From contig NW_025316737.1 in NCBI RefSeq assembly GCF_910594005.1, forward strand, positions 186,001-250,000: 64,000 bases of DNA. Reading direction: 5' to 3'. Below the pieces are notes generated by a model that was not told the DNA's origin, made no database searches, and worked only from the letters and a program-made list of their open reading frames with translations. Source of the DNA: Cervus elaphus. Taxonomy: Eukaryota > Chordata > Mammalia > Artiodactyla > Cervidae. Positions 48,348 through 61,083 of this stretch are shown here, piece by piece (the first letter of the stretch is position 1; every line of letters starts with the position of its first letter). The translations under genes and the position numbers were made by a program.

Positions 48348-51300
48348 GTGTTCTTGGGGTTTCTCTGGAGTGCCATCAAGGAAATCAAGGCTCCTTTCAT
48401 GTGTGATGTGCAACGCAGAATTGCTCTGCACGCAGTGCAGGGGAATCGGGCCTCATCTCGCGGCGAGGGGGAAGTCTCATGGTTTTTCTCGAGTTGCGGC
48501 GGGAACCTAGGGTATATTCTCGAGTTACGACGGGGATGGCCCTTCCACACACGTGTGTGTTCAGCCACGTCAGGACTCTTGCCTAGTTGCGAGACACAAC
48601 TCGGGATTCTCCTCGAGGCTTGGCAGGGCAATTGGGACGCCTCTCCAGCTGAGGCGGGAGACCAAGGGTCCCTTTCCACGTGCCACAGGAATCCTGGGAC
48701 TCCTATCAAGTTTCACGAGGAGTCAGGCATCGTCTCCTTTGGAGGCACTGATCTCCGTGTACCTCTGGAGTTTTCAAAGGATGTGAGGCCTCCGGTCGCA
48801 ATGAGGTGGGGAACTAGGTCTTTCTCTGTGGTCTCCACAGGGGATTCAGACATCCTTTCATCTTGGGAGATGCAAGACGAGCCTGCATTCAAGTCACTGC
48901 AGGGATATCCAGCCTTATTTCGCGTCAGGGCATCGCGGTGTCCATTCCACTTGAGGTCGCAAACTCAGGGTCCCTCTCACATACCTAGAGCTGAGAGAAG
49001 CCTCCTCTTGAGGTGCTTGTGGTAAGGTGGTATTCCTCTGGAGTCGAAGCCAGGGACTAACCTCTCATCTCGAGTTGATTTTTGGTCCACGGAGCTCTTT
49101 CGTGTTGCTACAGTGACCTCAGGATCCCTCTAGCCTTGAAACAGTGTTCTTGGGTTTTCTCTGGAGTGCCATCAAGGAAATCAAGGCTCCTTTCATGTGT
49201 GATGTGCAACACGGAATTGCTCTGCACGCAGTGCAGGGGAATCGGGCCTCATCTCGCGGCGAGGGGGAAGTCTCATGGTTTTTATCGAGTTGCGGCGGGA
49301 ACCTGGGGTATATTCTCGAGTTACGACGGGGATGGCCCTTCCACCCACGTGTTTCTTCAGCGACGTCAGGACTCCTGCCTAGTTGCGAGGGACAACTCTG
49401 GATTCTCCTCGAGGCTTGGCAGGGCAATTGGGACGCCTCTCCAGCTGAGGCGGGAGACCAAGTGTCCCTTTCCAAGTGCCACAGGAATCCTGGGACTCCT
49501 ATCAAGTTTCACGAGGAGTCAGGCATCGTCTCCTTTGGAGGCACTGATCTCCGCGTACCTCTGGAGTTTTCAAAGGATGTGAGGCTATCGGTCGCGATGA
49601 GGTGGGGAACTAAGTCTTTCTCTGTGCTTTCCACAGGGGATTCAGACATCCTTTCGTCCTGGGAGATGCAAGACGAGCCTGCATTGAAGTCACTGCAGGG
49701 ATATCCGGCCTTATTTTGCGTCAGGGCATCGCGGTGTCCATTCCACTTGAGGCCGCAAACTCAGGGTCCCTCTCACATACCTAGAGCTGAGAGAAGCCTC
49801 CTCTTGAGGTGCTTGTGGTAAGGTGGTACTCCTCAGGAGTCGAAGCCAGGGACTAACCTCTCATCTCGTGTTGATTCTTGGTCCACGGAGCTCTTTCGTG
49901 TTGCTACAGTGACCTCAGGATCCCTCTAGCCTTGAAACAGTGTTCTTGGGGTTTCTCTGGAGTGCCATCAAGGAAATCAAGGCTCCTTTCATGTGTGATG
50001 TGCAACACGGAATTGCTCTGCACGCAGTGCAGGGGAATCGGGCCTCATCTCGCATCGAGGGGGAAGTCTCATGGTTTTTCTCGAGTTGCGGCGGGAACCT
50101 GGGGTATATTCTCGAGTTACGACGGGGATGGCCCTTCCACACACGTGTGTGTTCAGCCATGTCAGGACTCCTGCCTAGTTGCGAGACACAACTCGGGATT
50201 CTCCTCGAGGCATGGCAAGGCAATTGGGACGCCTCTCCAGCTGAGGCGGGAGACCAAGTGTCCCTTTCCACGTGCCACAGGAATCCTGGGACTCCTATCA
50301 AGTTTCACGAGGAGTCAGGCATCGTCTCCTTTGGAGGCACTGATCTCCGCGTACCTCTGGAGTTTTCAAAGGATGTGAGGCCTCCGGTCGCGATGAGGTG
50401 GGGAACTAGGTCTTTCTCTGTGGTCTCCACAGGGGATTCAGACATCCTTTCATCTTGGGAGATGCAAGACGAGCCTGCATTCAAGTCACTGCAGGGATAT
50501 CCAGCCTTATTTCGCGTCAGGGCATCGCGGTGTCCATTTCACTTGAGGCCGCAAACTCAGGGTCCCTCTCACATACCTAGAGCTGAGAGAAGCCTCCTCT
50601 TGAGGTGCTTGTGGTAAGGTGGTATTCCTCTGGAGTCGAAGCCAGGGACTAACCTCTCATCTCGAGTTGATTTTTGGCCCACGGAGCTCTTTCGTGTTGC
50701 TACAGTGACCTCAGGATCCCTCTAGCCTTGAAACAGTGTTCTTGGGGTTTCTCTGGAGTGCCATCAAGGAAATCAAGGCTCCTTTCATGTGTGATGTGCA
50801 AGACGGAATTGCTCTGCACGCAGTACAGGGGAATCGGGCCTCATCTCGCGGCGAGGGGGAAGTCTCATGGTTTTTCTCGAGTTGCGGCGGGAACCTGGGG
50901 TATATTCTCGAGTTACGACGGGGATGGCCCTTCCACACACGTGTTTGTTCAGCCACGTCAGGACTCCTGCCTAGTTGCGAGGGACAACTCGGGATTCTCC
51001 TCGAGGCTTTGCAGGGCAATTGGAACGCCTCTCCAGCTGAGGCGGGAGACCAAGGGTCCCTTTCCACGTGCCACAAGAATCCTGGGACTCCTATCAAGTT
51101 TCACGAGGAGTCAGGCATCGTCTCCTTTGGAGGCACTGATCTCCGCGTACCTCTGGAGTTTTCAAAGGATGTGAGGCCTCCGGTCGCGATGAGCTGGGGA
51201 ACTAGGTGTTTCTCTGTGGTCTCCACAGGGGATTCAGACATCCTTTCTTCTTGGGAGATGCAAGACGAGCCTGCATTCAAGTCACTGCAGGGATATCCGG

Positions 51301-54300
51301 CCTTATTTCGAGTCAGGGCATCGCGGTGTCCATTCCACTTGAGGCCGCAAACTCAGGATCCCTCTCACATACCTAGAGCTGATAGAAGCCTCCTCTTGAG
51401 GTGCTTGTGGTAAGGTGGTATTCCTCAGGAGTCGAAGCCAGGGACTAACCTCTCATCTCGTGTTGATTCTTGGTCCACAGAGCTCTTCCGTGTTGCTACA
51501 GTGACCTCAGGATCCCTCTAGCCTTGAAACAGTGTTCTTGGGGTTTCTCTGGAGTGCCATCAAGGAAATCAAGGCTCCTTTCCTGTGTGATGTGCAACAC
51601 AGAATTGCTCTGCACACAGTGCAGGGGAATCGGGCCTCATCTCGCGGCGAGGGGGAAGTCTCATGGTTTTTCTCGAGTTGCGGCGGGAACCTGGGGTATA
51701 TTCTCGAGTTACGACGGGGATGGCCCTTCCACACACGTGTGTGTTCAGCCACGTCAGGACTCTTGCCTAGTTGCGAGAAACAACTCGGGATTCTCCTCGA
51801 GGCTTGGCAGGGCAATTGGGACGCCTCTCCAGCTGAGGCGGGAAACCAAGGGTCCCTTTCCACGTGCCACAGGAATCCTGGGACTCCTATCAAGTTTCAC
51901 GAGGAGTCAGGCATCGTCTCCTTTGGAAGCACTGATCTCCGTGTACCTCTGGAGTTTTCAAAGGATGTGAGGCCTCCGGTCGCGATGAGGTGGGGAACTA
52001 GTTCTTTCTCTGTGGTCTCCACAGGGGATTCAGACCTCCTTTCATCTTGGGAGATGCAAGACGAGCCTGCATTCAAGTCACTGCAGGGATATCCGGCCTT
52101 ATTTCGCGTCAGGGCATCGCGGTGTCCATTCCACTTGAGGCCGCAAACTCAGGGTCCCTCTCACATACCTAGAGCTGAGAGAAGCCTCCTCTTGAGGTGC
52201 TTGTGGTAAGGTGGTATTCCTCAGGAGTCGAAGCCAGGGACTAACCTCTCATCTCAAGTTGATTTTTGGCCCACGGAGCTCTTTCGTTTTGCTACAGTGA
52301 CCTCAGGATCCCTTTAGCCTTGAAACAGTGTTCTTGGGGTTTCTCTGGAGTGCCATCAAGGAAATCAAGGCTCCTTTCATGTGTGATGTGCAACACGGAA
52401 TTGCTCTGCACGCAGTGCAGGGGAATCGGGCCTCATCTCGCAGCGAGGGGGAAGTCTCATGGTTTTTCTCGAGTTGCGGCGGGAACCTGGGGTATATTCT
52501 CGAGTTACGACGGGGATGGCCCTTCCACCCACGTGTTTCTTCAGCGACGTCAGGACTCCTGCCTAGTTGCGAGGGACAACTCTGGATTCTCCTCGAGGCT
52601 TGGCAGGGCAATTGGGACGCCTCTCCAGCTGAGGCGGGAGACCAAGTGTCCCTTTCCAAGTGCCACAGGAATCCTGGGACTCCTATCAAGTTTCACGAGG
52701 AGTCAGGCATCGTCTCCTTTGGAGGCACTGATCTCCGCGTACCTCTGGAGTTTTCAAAGGATGTGAGGCTATCGGTCGCGATGAGGTGGGGAACTAAGTC
52801 TTTCTCTGTGCTTTCCACAGGGGATTCAGACATCCTTTCGTCCTGGGAGATGCAAGACGAGCCTGCATTGAAGTCACTGCAGGGATATCCGGCCTTATTT
52901 CGAGTCAGGGCATCGCGGTGTCCATTCCACTTGAGGCCGCAAACTCAGGGTCCCTCTCACATACCTAGAGCTGAGAGAAGCCTCCTCTTGAGGTGCTTGT
53001 GGTAAGGTGGTATTCCTCTGGAGACGAATCCAGGGACTAACCTCTCTTTTCGAGTTGATTTTTGGTCCACAGAGTTCTTTCGTGTTGCTACAGTGACCTC
53101 AGGATCCCTCTATCCTTGAAACAGTGTTCTTGGGGTTTCTCTGGAGTGCCATCAAGGAAATCAAGGCTCCTTTCATGTGTGATGTGCAAGACGGAATTGC
53201 TCTGCACGCAGTACAGGGGAATCGGGCCTCATCTCGCATCGAGGGGGAAGTCTCATGGTTTTTCTCGAGTTGCGGCGGGAACCTGGGGTATATTCTCGAG
53301 TTACGATGGGGATGGCCCTTTCACCCAGGTGTTTTTTCAGCCACGTCAGGACTCCTGCCTAGTTGCGAGGGACAACTCGGGATTCTCCTCGAGGCTTGGC
53401 AGGGCAATTGGGACGCCTCTCCAGCTGAGACGGGAGACCAAGGGTCCCTTTCCACGTGCCACAAGAATCCTGGGACTCCTATCAAGTTTCACGAGGAGTC
53501 AGGCATCGTCTCCTTTGGAGGCACTGATCCCCGCATACCTCTGGAGTTTTCAAAGGATGTGAGGCCTCCTGTCGCGATGAGGTGGGGAACTAGGTCTTTC
53601 TCTGTGGTTTCCACAGGGGATTCAGACACCCTTTTGTCTTGGGAGATGCAAGACGAGCCTGCATTCCAGTCACTGCTGGGATATCCGGCCTTATTTCGCG
53701 TCAGGGCATCGCGGTGTCCATTCCACTTGAGGCCGCAAACTCAGGGTCCCTCTCACATACCTAGAGCTGATAGAAGCCTCCTCTTGAGGTGCTTGTGGTA
53801 AGGTGGTATTCCTCTGGAGTCGAAACCAGGGACTAACCTCTCATCTCGTGTTGATTCTTGGTCCACAGAGCTCTTTCGTGTTGCTACAGTGACCTCAGGA
53901 TCCCTCTAGCCTTGAAACAGAGTTCTTGGGGTTTCTCTGGAGTGCCATCAAGGAAATCAAGGCTCCTTTCATGTGTGATGTGCAACACGGAATTGCTCTG
54001 CACGCAGTTCAGGGGAATCGGGCCTCATCTCGCATCGAGGGGGAAGTCTTATGGTTTTTCTCGAGTTGCGGCGGGAACCTGGGGTATATTCTCGAGTTAC
54101 GACGGGGATGGCCCTTCCACACACGTGTTTGTTCAGCCACGTCAGGACTCCTGCCTAGTTGCGAGGGACAACTCGGGATTCTCCTCGAGGCTTGGCAGGG
54201 CAATTGGAACGCCTCTCCAGCTGAGGCGGGAGACCAAGGGTCCCTCTCCACGTGCCACAAGAATCCTGGGACTCCTATCAAGTTTCACGAGGAGTCAGGC

Positions 54301-54715
54301 ATTGTCTCCTTTGGAGGCACTGATCTCCGCGTACCTCTGGAGTTTTCAAAGGATGTGAGGCCTCCGGTCGCGATGAGGTGTGGAACTAGGTGTTTCTCTC
54401 TGGTCTCCACAGGGGATTCAGACATCCTTTCTTCTTGGGAGATGCAAGACGAGCCTGCATTCAAGTCACTGCAGGGATATCCGGCCTTATTTCGAGTCAG
54501 GGCATCGCGGTGTCCATTCCACTTGAGGCCGCAAACTCAGGATCCCTCTCACATACCTAGAGCTGAGAGAAGCCTCCTCTTGAGGCGCTTGTGGTAAGGT
54601 CGTATTCCTCAGGAGTCGAAGCCAGGGACTAACCTCTCATCTCGTGTTGATTCTTGGTCCACGGAGCTCTTTCGTGTTGCTACAGTGACCTCAGGACCCC
54701 TCTAGCCTTGAAACA

Positions 54716-57700
54716 GTGTTCTTGGGGTTTCTCTGGAGTGCCATTAAGGAAAGCAAGGCTCCTTTCATGTGTGATGTGCAACACGGAATTGCTCTGCACG
54801 CAGTGCAGGGGAATCGGGCCTCATCTCGCGGCGAGGGGGAAGTCTCATGGTTTTTCTCGAGTTGCGGCGGGAACCTGGGGTATATTCTCGAGTTACGACG
54901 GGGATGGCCCTTCCACACACGTGTGTGTTCAGTCATGTCAGGACTCCTGACTAGTTGCGAGGGACAACTCGGGATTCTCCTCGAGGCTTTGCAGGGCATT
55001 TGGGACGCCTCTCCAGCTGAGACGGGAGACCAAGGGTCCCTTTCGACGTGCCACAGGAATCCTGGGTCTCCTATCAAGTTTCACGAGGAGTCAGGCATCG
55101 TCTTCTTTGCAGGCACTGATCTCTGCATACCTCTGGAGTTTTCAAAGGATTTGAGGCCTCCTGTCGCGATGAGGTGGGGAACTAAGTCTTTCTCTGTGCT
55201 TTCCACAGGGGATTCAGACATCCTTTCGTCTTGGGAGATGCAAGACGAGCCTGCATTGAAGTCACTGCAGGGATATCCGGCCTTATTTCGAGTCAGGGCA
55301 TCGCGGTGTCCATTCCACTTGAGGCCGCAAACTCAGGGTCCCTCTCACATACCTAGAGCTGAAGGAAGCCTCCTCTTGAGGTGCTTGTGGTAAGGTGGTA
55401 TTCCTCTGGAGACGAATCCAGGGACTAACCTCTCTTTTCGAGTTGATTTTTGGTCCACAGAGTTCTTTCTTGTTGCTACAGTGACCTCAGGATCCCTCTA
55501 TCCTTGAAACAGTGTTCTTGGGGTTTCTCTGGAGTGCCATCAAGGAAATCAAGGCTCCTTTCATGTGTGATGTGCAAGACGGAATTGCTCTGCACGCAGT
55601 AGAGGGGAATCGGGCCTCATCTCGCATCGAGGGGGAAGTCTCATGGTTTTTCTCGAGTTGCGGCGGGAACCTGGGGTATATTCTCGAGTTACGACGGGGA
55701 TGGCCCTTCCACCCACGTGTTTGTTCAGCCACGTCAGGACTCCTGCCTAGTTGCGAGGGAAAACTCGGGATTCTCCTCGAGGCTTGGCAGGGCAATTGGA
55801 ACGCCTCTCCAGCTGAGGCGGGAGACCAAGGGTCCCTTTCCACGTGCCACAAGAATCCTGGGACTCCTATCAAGTTTCACGAGGAGTCAGGCATCGTCTC
55901 CTTTGGAGGCACTGATCTCCGCGTACCTCTGGAGTTTTCAAAGGATGTGAGGCTATCGGTCGCGATGAGGTGGGGAACAAGCTCTTTCTCTGTGGTCTCC
56001 ACAGGGGATTCAGACATCCTTTCATCTTGGGAGATGCAAGACGAGCCTGCATTCAAGTCAATGCAGGGATATCCGGCCTTATTTCGAGTCAGGGCATCGC
56101 GGTGTCCATTCCACTTGAGGCCGCAAACTCAGGATCCCTCTCACATACCTAGAGCTGAGAGAAGCCTCCTCTTGAGGCGCTTGTGGTAAGGTCGTATTCC
56201 TCAGGAGTCGAAGCCAGGGACTAACCTCTCATCTCGTGTTGATTCTTGGTCCACGGAGCTCTTTCGTGTTGCTACAGTGACCTCAGGACCCCTCTAGCCT
56301 TGAAACAGTGTTCTTGGGGTTTCTCTGGAGTGCCATTAAGGAAAGCAAGGCTCCTTTCATGTGTGATGTGCAACACGGAATTGCTCTGCACGCAGTACAG
56401 GGGAATCGGGCCTCATCTCGCGGCGAGGGGGAAGTCTCATGGTTTTTCTCGAGTTGCGGCGGGAACCTGGGGTATATTCTCGAGTTACGACGGGGATGGC
56501 CCTTCCACACACGTGTGTGTTCAGTCATGTCAGGACTCCTGACTAGTTGCGAGGGACAACTCGGGATTCTCCTCGAGGCTTTGCAGGGCATTTGGGACGC
56601 CTCTCCAGCTGAGACGGGAGACCAAGGGTCCCTTTCGACGTGCCACAGGAATCCTGGGTCTCCTATCAAGTTTCACGAGGAGTCAGGCATCGTCTTCTTT
56701 GCAGGCACTGATCTCTGCATACCTCTGGAGTTTTCAAAGGATTTGAGGCCTCCTGTCGCGATGAGGTGGGGAACTAAGTCTTTCTCTGTGCTTTCCACAG
56801 GGGATTCAGACATCCTTTCGTCTTGGGAGATGCAAGACGAGCCTGCATTGAAGTCACTGCAGGGATATCCGGCCTTATTTCGAGTCAGGGCATCGCGGTG
56901 TCCATTCCACTTGAGGCCGCAAACTCAGGGTCCCTCTCACATACCTAGAGCTGAAGGAAGCCTCCTCTTGAGGTGCTTGTGGTAAGGTGGTATTCCTCTG
57001 GAGACGAATCCAGGGACTAACCTCTCTTTTCGAGTTGATTTTTGGTCCACAGAGTTCTTTCTTGTTGCTACAGTGACCTCAGGATCCCTCTATCCTTGAA
57101 ACAGTGTTCTTGGGGTTTCTCTGGAGTGCCATCAAGGAAATCAAGGCTCCTTTCATGTGTGATGTGCAAGACGGAATTGCTCTGCACGCAGTAGAGGGGA
57201 ATCGGGCCTCATCTCGCATCGAGGGGGAAGTCTCATGGTTTTTCTCGAGTTGCGGCGGGAACCTGGGGTATATTCTCGAGTTACGACGGGGATGGCCCTT
57301 CCACCCACGTGTTTGTTCAGCCACGTCAGGACTCCTGCCTAGTTGCGAGGGAAAACTCGGGATTCTCCTCGAGGCTTGGCAGGGCAATTGGAACGCCTCT
57401 CCAGCTGAGGCGGGAGACCAAGGGTCCCTTTCCACGTGCCACAAGAATCCTGGGACTCCTATCAAGTTTCACGAGGAGTCAGGCATCGTCTCCTTTGGAG
57501 GCACTGATCTCCGCGTACCTCTGGAGTTTTCAAAGGATGTGAGGCCTCCGGTCGCGATGAGGTGGGGAACAAGCTCTTTCTCTGTGGTCTCCACAGGGGA
57601 TTCAGACATCCTTTCATCTTGGGAGATGCAAGACGAGCCTGCATTCAAGTCAATGCAGGGATATCCGGCCTTATTTCGAGTCAGGGCATCGCGGTGTCCA

Positions 57701-57899
57701 TTCCACTTGAGGCCGCAAACTCAGGGTCCCTCTCACATACCTAGAGCTGAGAGAAGCCTCCTCTTGAGGTGCTTGTGGTAAGGTGGTATTCCTCTGGAGT
57801 CGAAGCCAGGGACTAACCTCTCATCTCGAGTTGATTTTTGGTCCACGGAGCTCTTTCGTGTTGCTACAGTGACCTCAGGATCCCTCTAGCCTTGAAACA
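54716..57899 (+). repeat. Two tandem dimer units (right copy)
   Basis: Monomers at 54716, 55512, 56308 and 57104 repeat the dimer of 41185-42776 twice. Here the second dimer is complete. Its last monomer (57104) has 'gaggcctccgg' where 55512 has 'gaggctatcgg', and ends with 'actcagggtccc' and the common 'gaggtgcttg' instead of 'actcaggatccc' and 'gaggcgcttg'. The monomer at 56308 has 'gcagtacagg' for 'gcagtgcagg'. Confidence 0.9.
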
Positions 57900-60800
57900 G
57901 TGTTCTTGGGGTTTCTCTGGAGTGCCATCAAGGAAATCAAGGCTCCTTTCATGTGTGATGTGCAACACGGAATTGCTCTGCACGCAGTGCAGGGGAATCG
58001 GGCCTCATCTCGCGGCGAGGGGGAATTCTCATGGTTTTTCTCGAGTTGCGGCGGGAACCTGGGGTATATTCTCGAGTTACGACGGGGATGGCCCTTCCAC
58101 CCACGTGTTTCTTCAGCGACGTCAGGACACCTGCCTAGTTGCGAGGGACAACTCGGGATTCTCCTCGAGGCTTGGCAGGGCAATTGGGACGCCTCTCCAG
58201 CTGAGGCGGGAGACCAAGTGTCCCTTTCCAAGTGCCACAGGAATCCTGGGACTCCTATCAAGTTTCACGAGGAGTCAGGCATCGTCTCCTTTGGAGGCAC
58301 TGATCTCCGCGTACCTCTGGAGTTTTCAAAGGATGTGAGGCTATCGGTCGCGATGAGGTGGGGAACTCAGTCTTTCTCTGTGCTTTCCACAGGGGATTCA
58401 GACATTATTTCGTCCTGGGAGATGCAAGACGAGCCTGCATTGAAGTCACTGCAGGGATATCCAGCCTTATTTCGAGTCAGGGCATCGCGGTGTCCATTCC
58501 AGTTGAGGCCGCAAACTCAGGGTCCCTCTCACATACCTAGAGCTGAGAGAAGCCTCCTCTTGAGGTGCTTGTGGTAAGGTGGTATTCCTCTGGAGACGAA
58601 TCCAGGGACTAACCTCTCTTTTCGAGTTGATTTTTGGTCCACAGAGTTCTTTCGTGTTGCTACAGTGACCTCAGGATCCCTCTATCCTTGAAACAGTTTT
58701 CTTGGGGTTTCTCTGGAGTGCCATCAAGGAAATCAAGGCTCCTTTCATGTGTGATGTGCAAGACGGAATTGCTCTGCACGCAGTACAGGGGAATCGGGCC
58801 TCATCTCGCATCGAGGGCGAAGTCTCATGGTTTTTCTCGAGTTGCGGCGGGAACCTGGGGTATATTCTCGAGTTACGACGGGGATGGCCCTTCCACCCAC
58901 GTGTTTGTTCATCCACGTCAGGACTCCTGCCTAGTTGCGAGGGACAACTCGGGATTCTCCTCGAGGCTTGGCACGGCAATTGGAACGCCTCTCCAGCTGA
59001 GGCGGGAGACCAAGGGTCCCTTTCCACGTGCCACAAGAATCCTGGGACTCCTATCAAGTTTCACGAGGAGTCAGGCATCGTCTCCTTTGGAGGCACTGAT
59101 CTCCGCGTACCTCTGGAGTTTTCAAAGGATGTGAGGCTATCGGTCGCGATGAGGTGGGGAACTAAGTCTTTCTCTGTGCTTTCCACAGGGGATTCAGACA
59201 TCCTTTCGTCCTGGGAGATGCAAGACGAGCCTGCATTGAAGTCACTGCAGGGATATCCGGCCTTATTTCGAATCAGGGCATCGCGGTGTCCATTCCACTT
59301 GAGGCCGCAAACTCAGGGTCCCTCTCACATACCTAGAGCTGAGAGAAGCCTCCTCTTGAGGTGCTTGTGGTAAGGTGGTATTCCTCTGGAGACGAATCCA
59401 GGGACTTACCTCTCTTTTCGAGTTGATTTTTGGTCCACAGAGTTCTTTCGTGTTGCTACAGTGACCTCAGGATCCCTCTAGCCTTGAAACAGTGTTCTTG
59501 GGGTTTCTCTGGAGTGCCATCAAGGAAATCAAGGCTCCTTTCATGTGTGATGTGCAAGACGGAATTGCTCTGCACGCAGTACAGGGGAATCGGGCCTCAT
59601 CTCGCATCGAGGGGGAAGTCTCATGGTTTTTCTCGAGTTGCGGCGGGAACCTGGGGTATATTCTCGAGTTACGACGGGGATGGCCCTTCCACACACGTGT
59701 TTCTTCAGCGACGTCAGGACTCCTGCCTAGTTGCAAGGGACAACTCGGGATTCTCCTCGAGGCTTGGCAGGGCAATTGTAACGCCTCTCCAGCTGAGGCG
59801 AAAGACCAAGGGTCCCTTTCCACGTGCCACAAGAATCCTGGGACTCCTATCAAGTTTCACGAGGAGTCAGGCATCGTCTCCTTTGGAGGCACTGATCTCC
59901 GCGTACCTCTGGAGTTTTCAAAGGATGTGAGGCCTCCGGTCGCGAAGAGGTGGCGAACTAGGTCTTTCTCTGTGGTCTCCACAGGGGATTCAGACATCCT
60001 TTCTTCTTGGGAGATGCAAGACGAGCCGGCATTCAAGTCACTGCAGGGATATCCGGCCTTATTTCGAGTCAGGGCATCGCGGTGTCCATTCCATTTGAGG
60101 CCGCAAACTCAGGATCCCTTTCACATACCTAGAGCTGAGAGAAGCCTCTTCTTGAGGTGCTTGTGGTAAGGTGGTATTCCTCAGGAGTCGAAGCCAGGGA
60201 CTAACCTCTCATCTCGTGTTGATTCTTGGTCCACGGAGCCCTTTCGTGTTGCCACAGTGACCTCAGAATCACTCTAGCCTTGAAACAGTGTTCTTGGGGT
60301 TTCTCTGGAGTGCCATCAAGGAAATCAAGGCTCCTTTCATGTGTGATGTGCAACACGGAATTGCTCTGCACGCAGTGCAGGGGAATCGGGCCTCATCTCG
60401 CGGCGAGGGGGAAGTCTCATGGTTTTTCTCGAGTTGCGGCGGGAACCTGGGGTATATTCTCGAGTTACGACGGGGATGGCCCTTCCACACTCCTGTGTGT
60501 TCAGCCATGTCAGGACTCCTGCCTAGTTGCGAGGGACAACTCGGGATTCTCCTCGAGGCTTTGCAGGGCAATTGGGACGCCTCTCCAGCTGAGACGGGAG
60601 ACCAAGGGTCCCTTTCCACGTGCCACAGGAATCCTGGGTCTCCTATCAAGTTTCACGAGGAGTCAGGCATCGTCTACTTTGGAGGCACTGATCTCCACAT
60701 ACCTCTGGAGTTTTCAAAGGATTTGAGGCCTCCGGTCGCGATGAGGTGGGGAACTAGGTCTTTCTCTGTGGTCTTCACAGGGGATTCAGACACCCTTTCT

Positions 60801-61083
60801 TCTTGGGAGATGCAAGACAAGCCTGCATTCCAGTCACTGCAGGGATATCCGGCCTTATTTCGAGTCAGGGCATCGCGGTGTCCATTCCACTTGAGGCCGC
60901 AAACTCAGGGTCCCTCTCACATACCTAGAGCTGAAAGAAGCCTCCTCTTGAGGTGCTTGTGGTAAGGTGGTATTCCTCTGGAGTCGAAGCCAGGGACTAA
61001 CCTCTCATCTCGAGTTGGTTTTTGGTCCACGGAGCTCTTTCGTGTTGCTACAGTGACCTCAGGATCCCTCTAGCCTTGAAACA
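57900..61083 (+). repeat. Four-monomer unit, first copy (3,184 bp)
   Basis: Monomers at 57900, 58696, 59492 and 60288. Markers are 'gggaactcagtc' in the first, 'aaacagttttcttgg' and 'cttggcacggc' in the second, 'gttgcaaggg' and 'gaggcgaaagacc' private to the third, and the CA/TG palindrome region (damaged to 'cacactcctgtgtg') in the fourth. The first, second and fourth have close relatives in the next unit. Confidence 0.85.

Larger units (their letters stand above)
43823..57353 (+). repeat. Segmental duplication, right copy (13,531 bp)
   Basis: This block repeats 31088-43822 with one inserted monomer at 45961-46756. Differences from the left copy include 'gttgcggcggg' at 53271 for 'gttagggcggg' at 39738, 'gagaaacaac' for 'gagacacaac' near 51777, 'ggaagcactg' for 'ggaggcactg' near 51926, and 'gtcttatgg' for 'gtctaatgg' near 54047. 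Beyond 57353 the array continues in the monomer type of the block's last dimer, as expected if the duplication arose by unequal crossover between monomers like those at 30838 and 57104. Confidence 0.93.
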
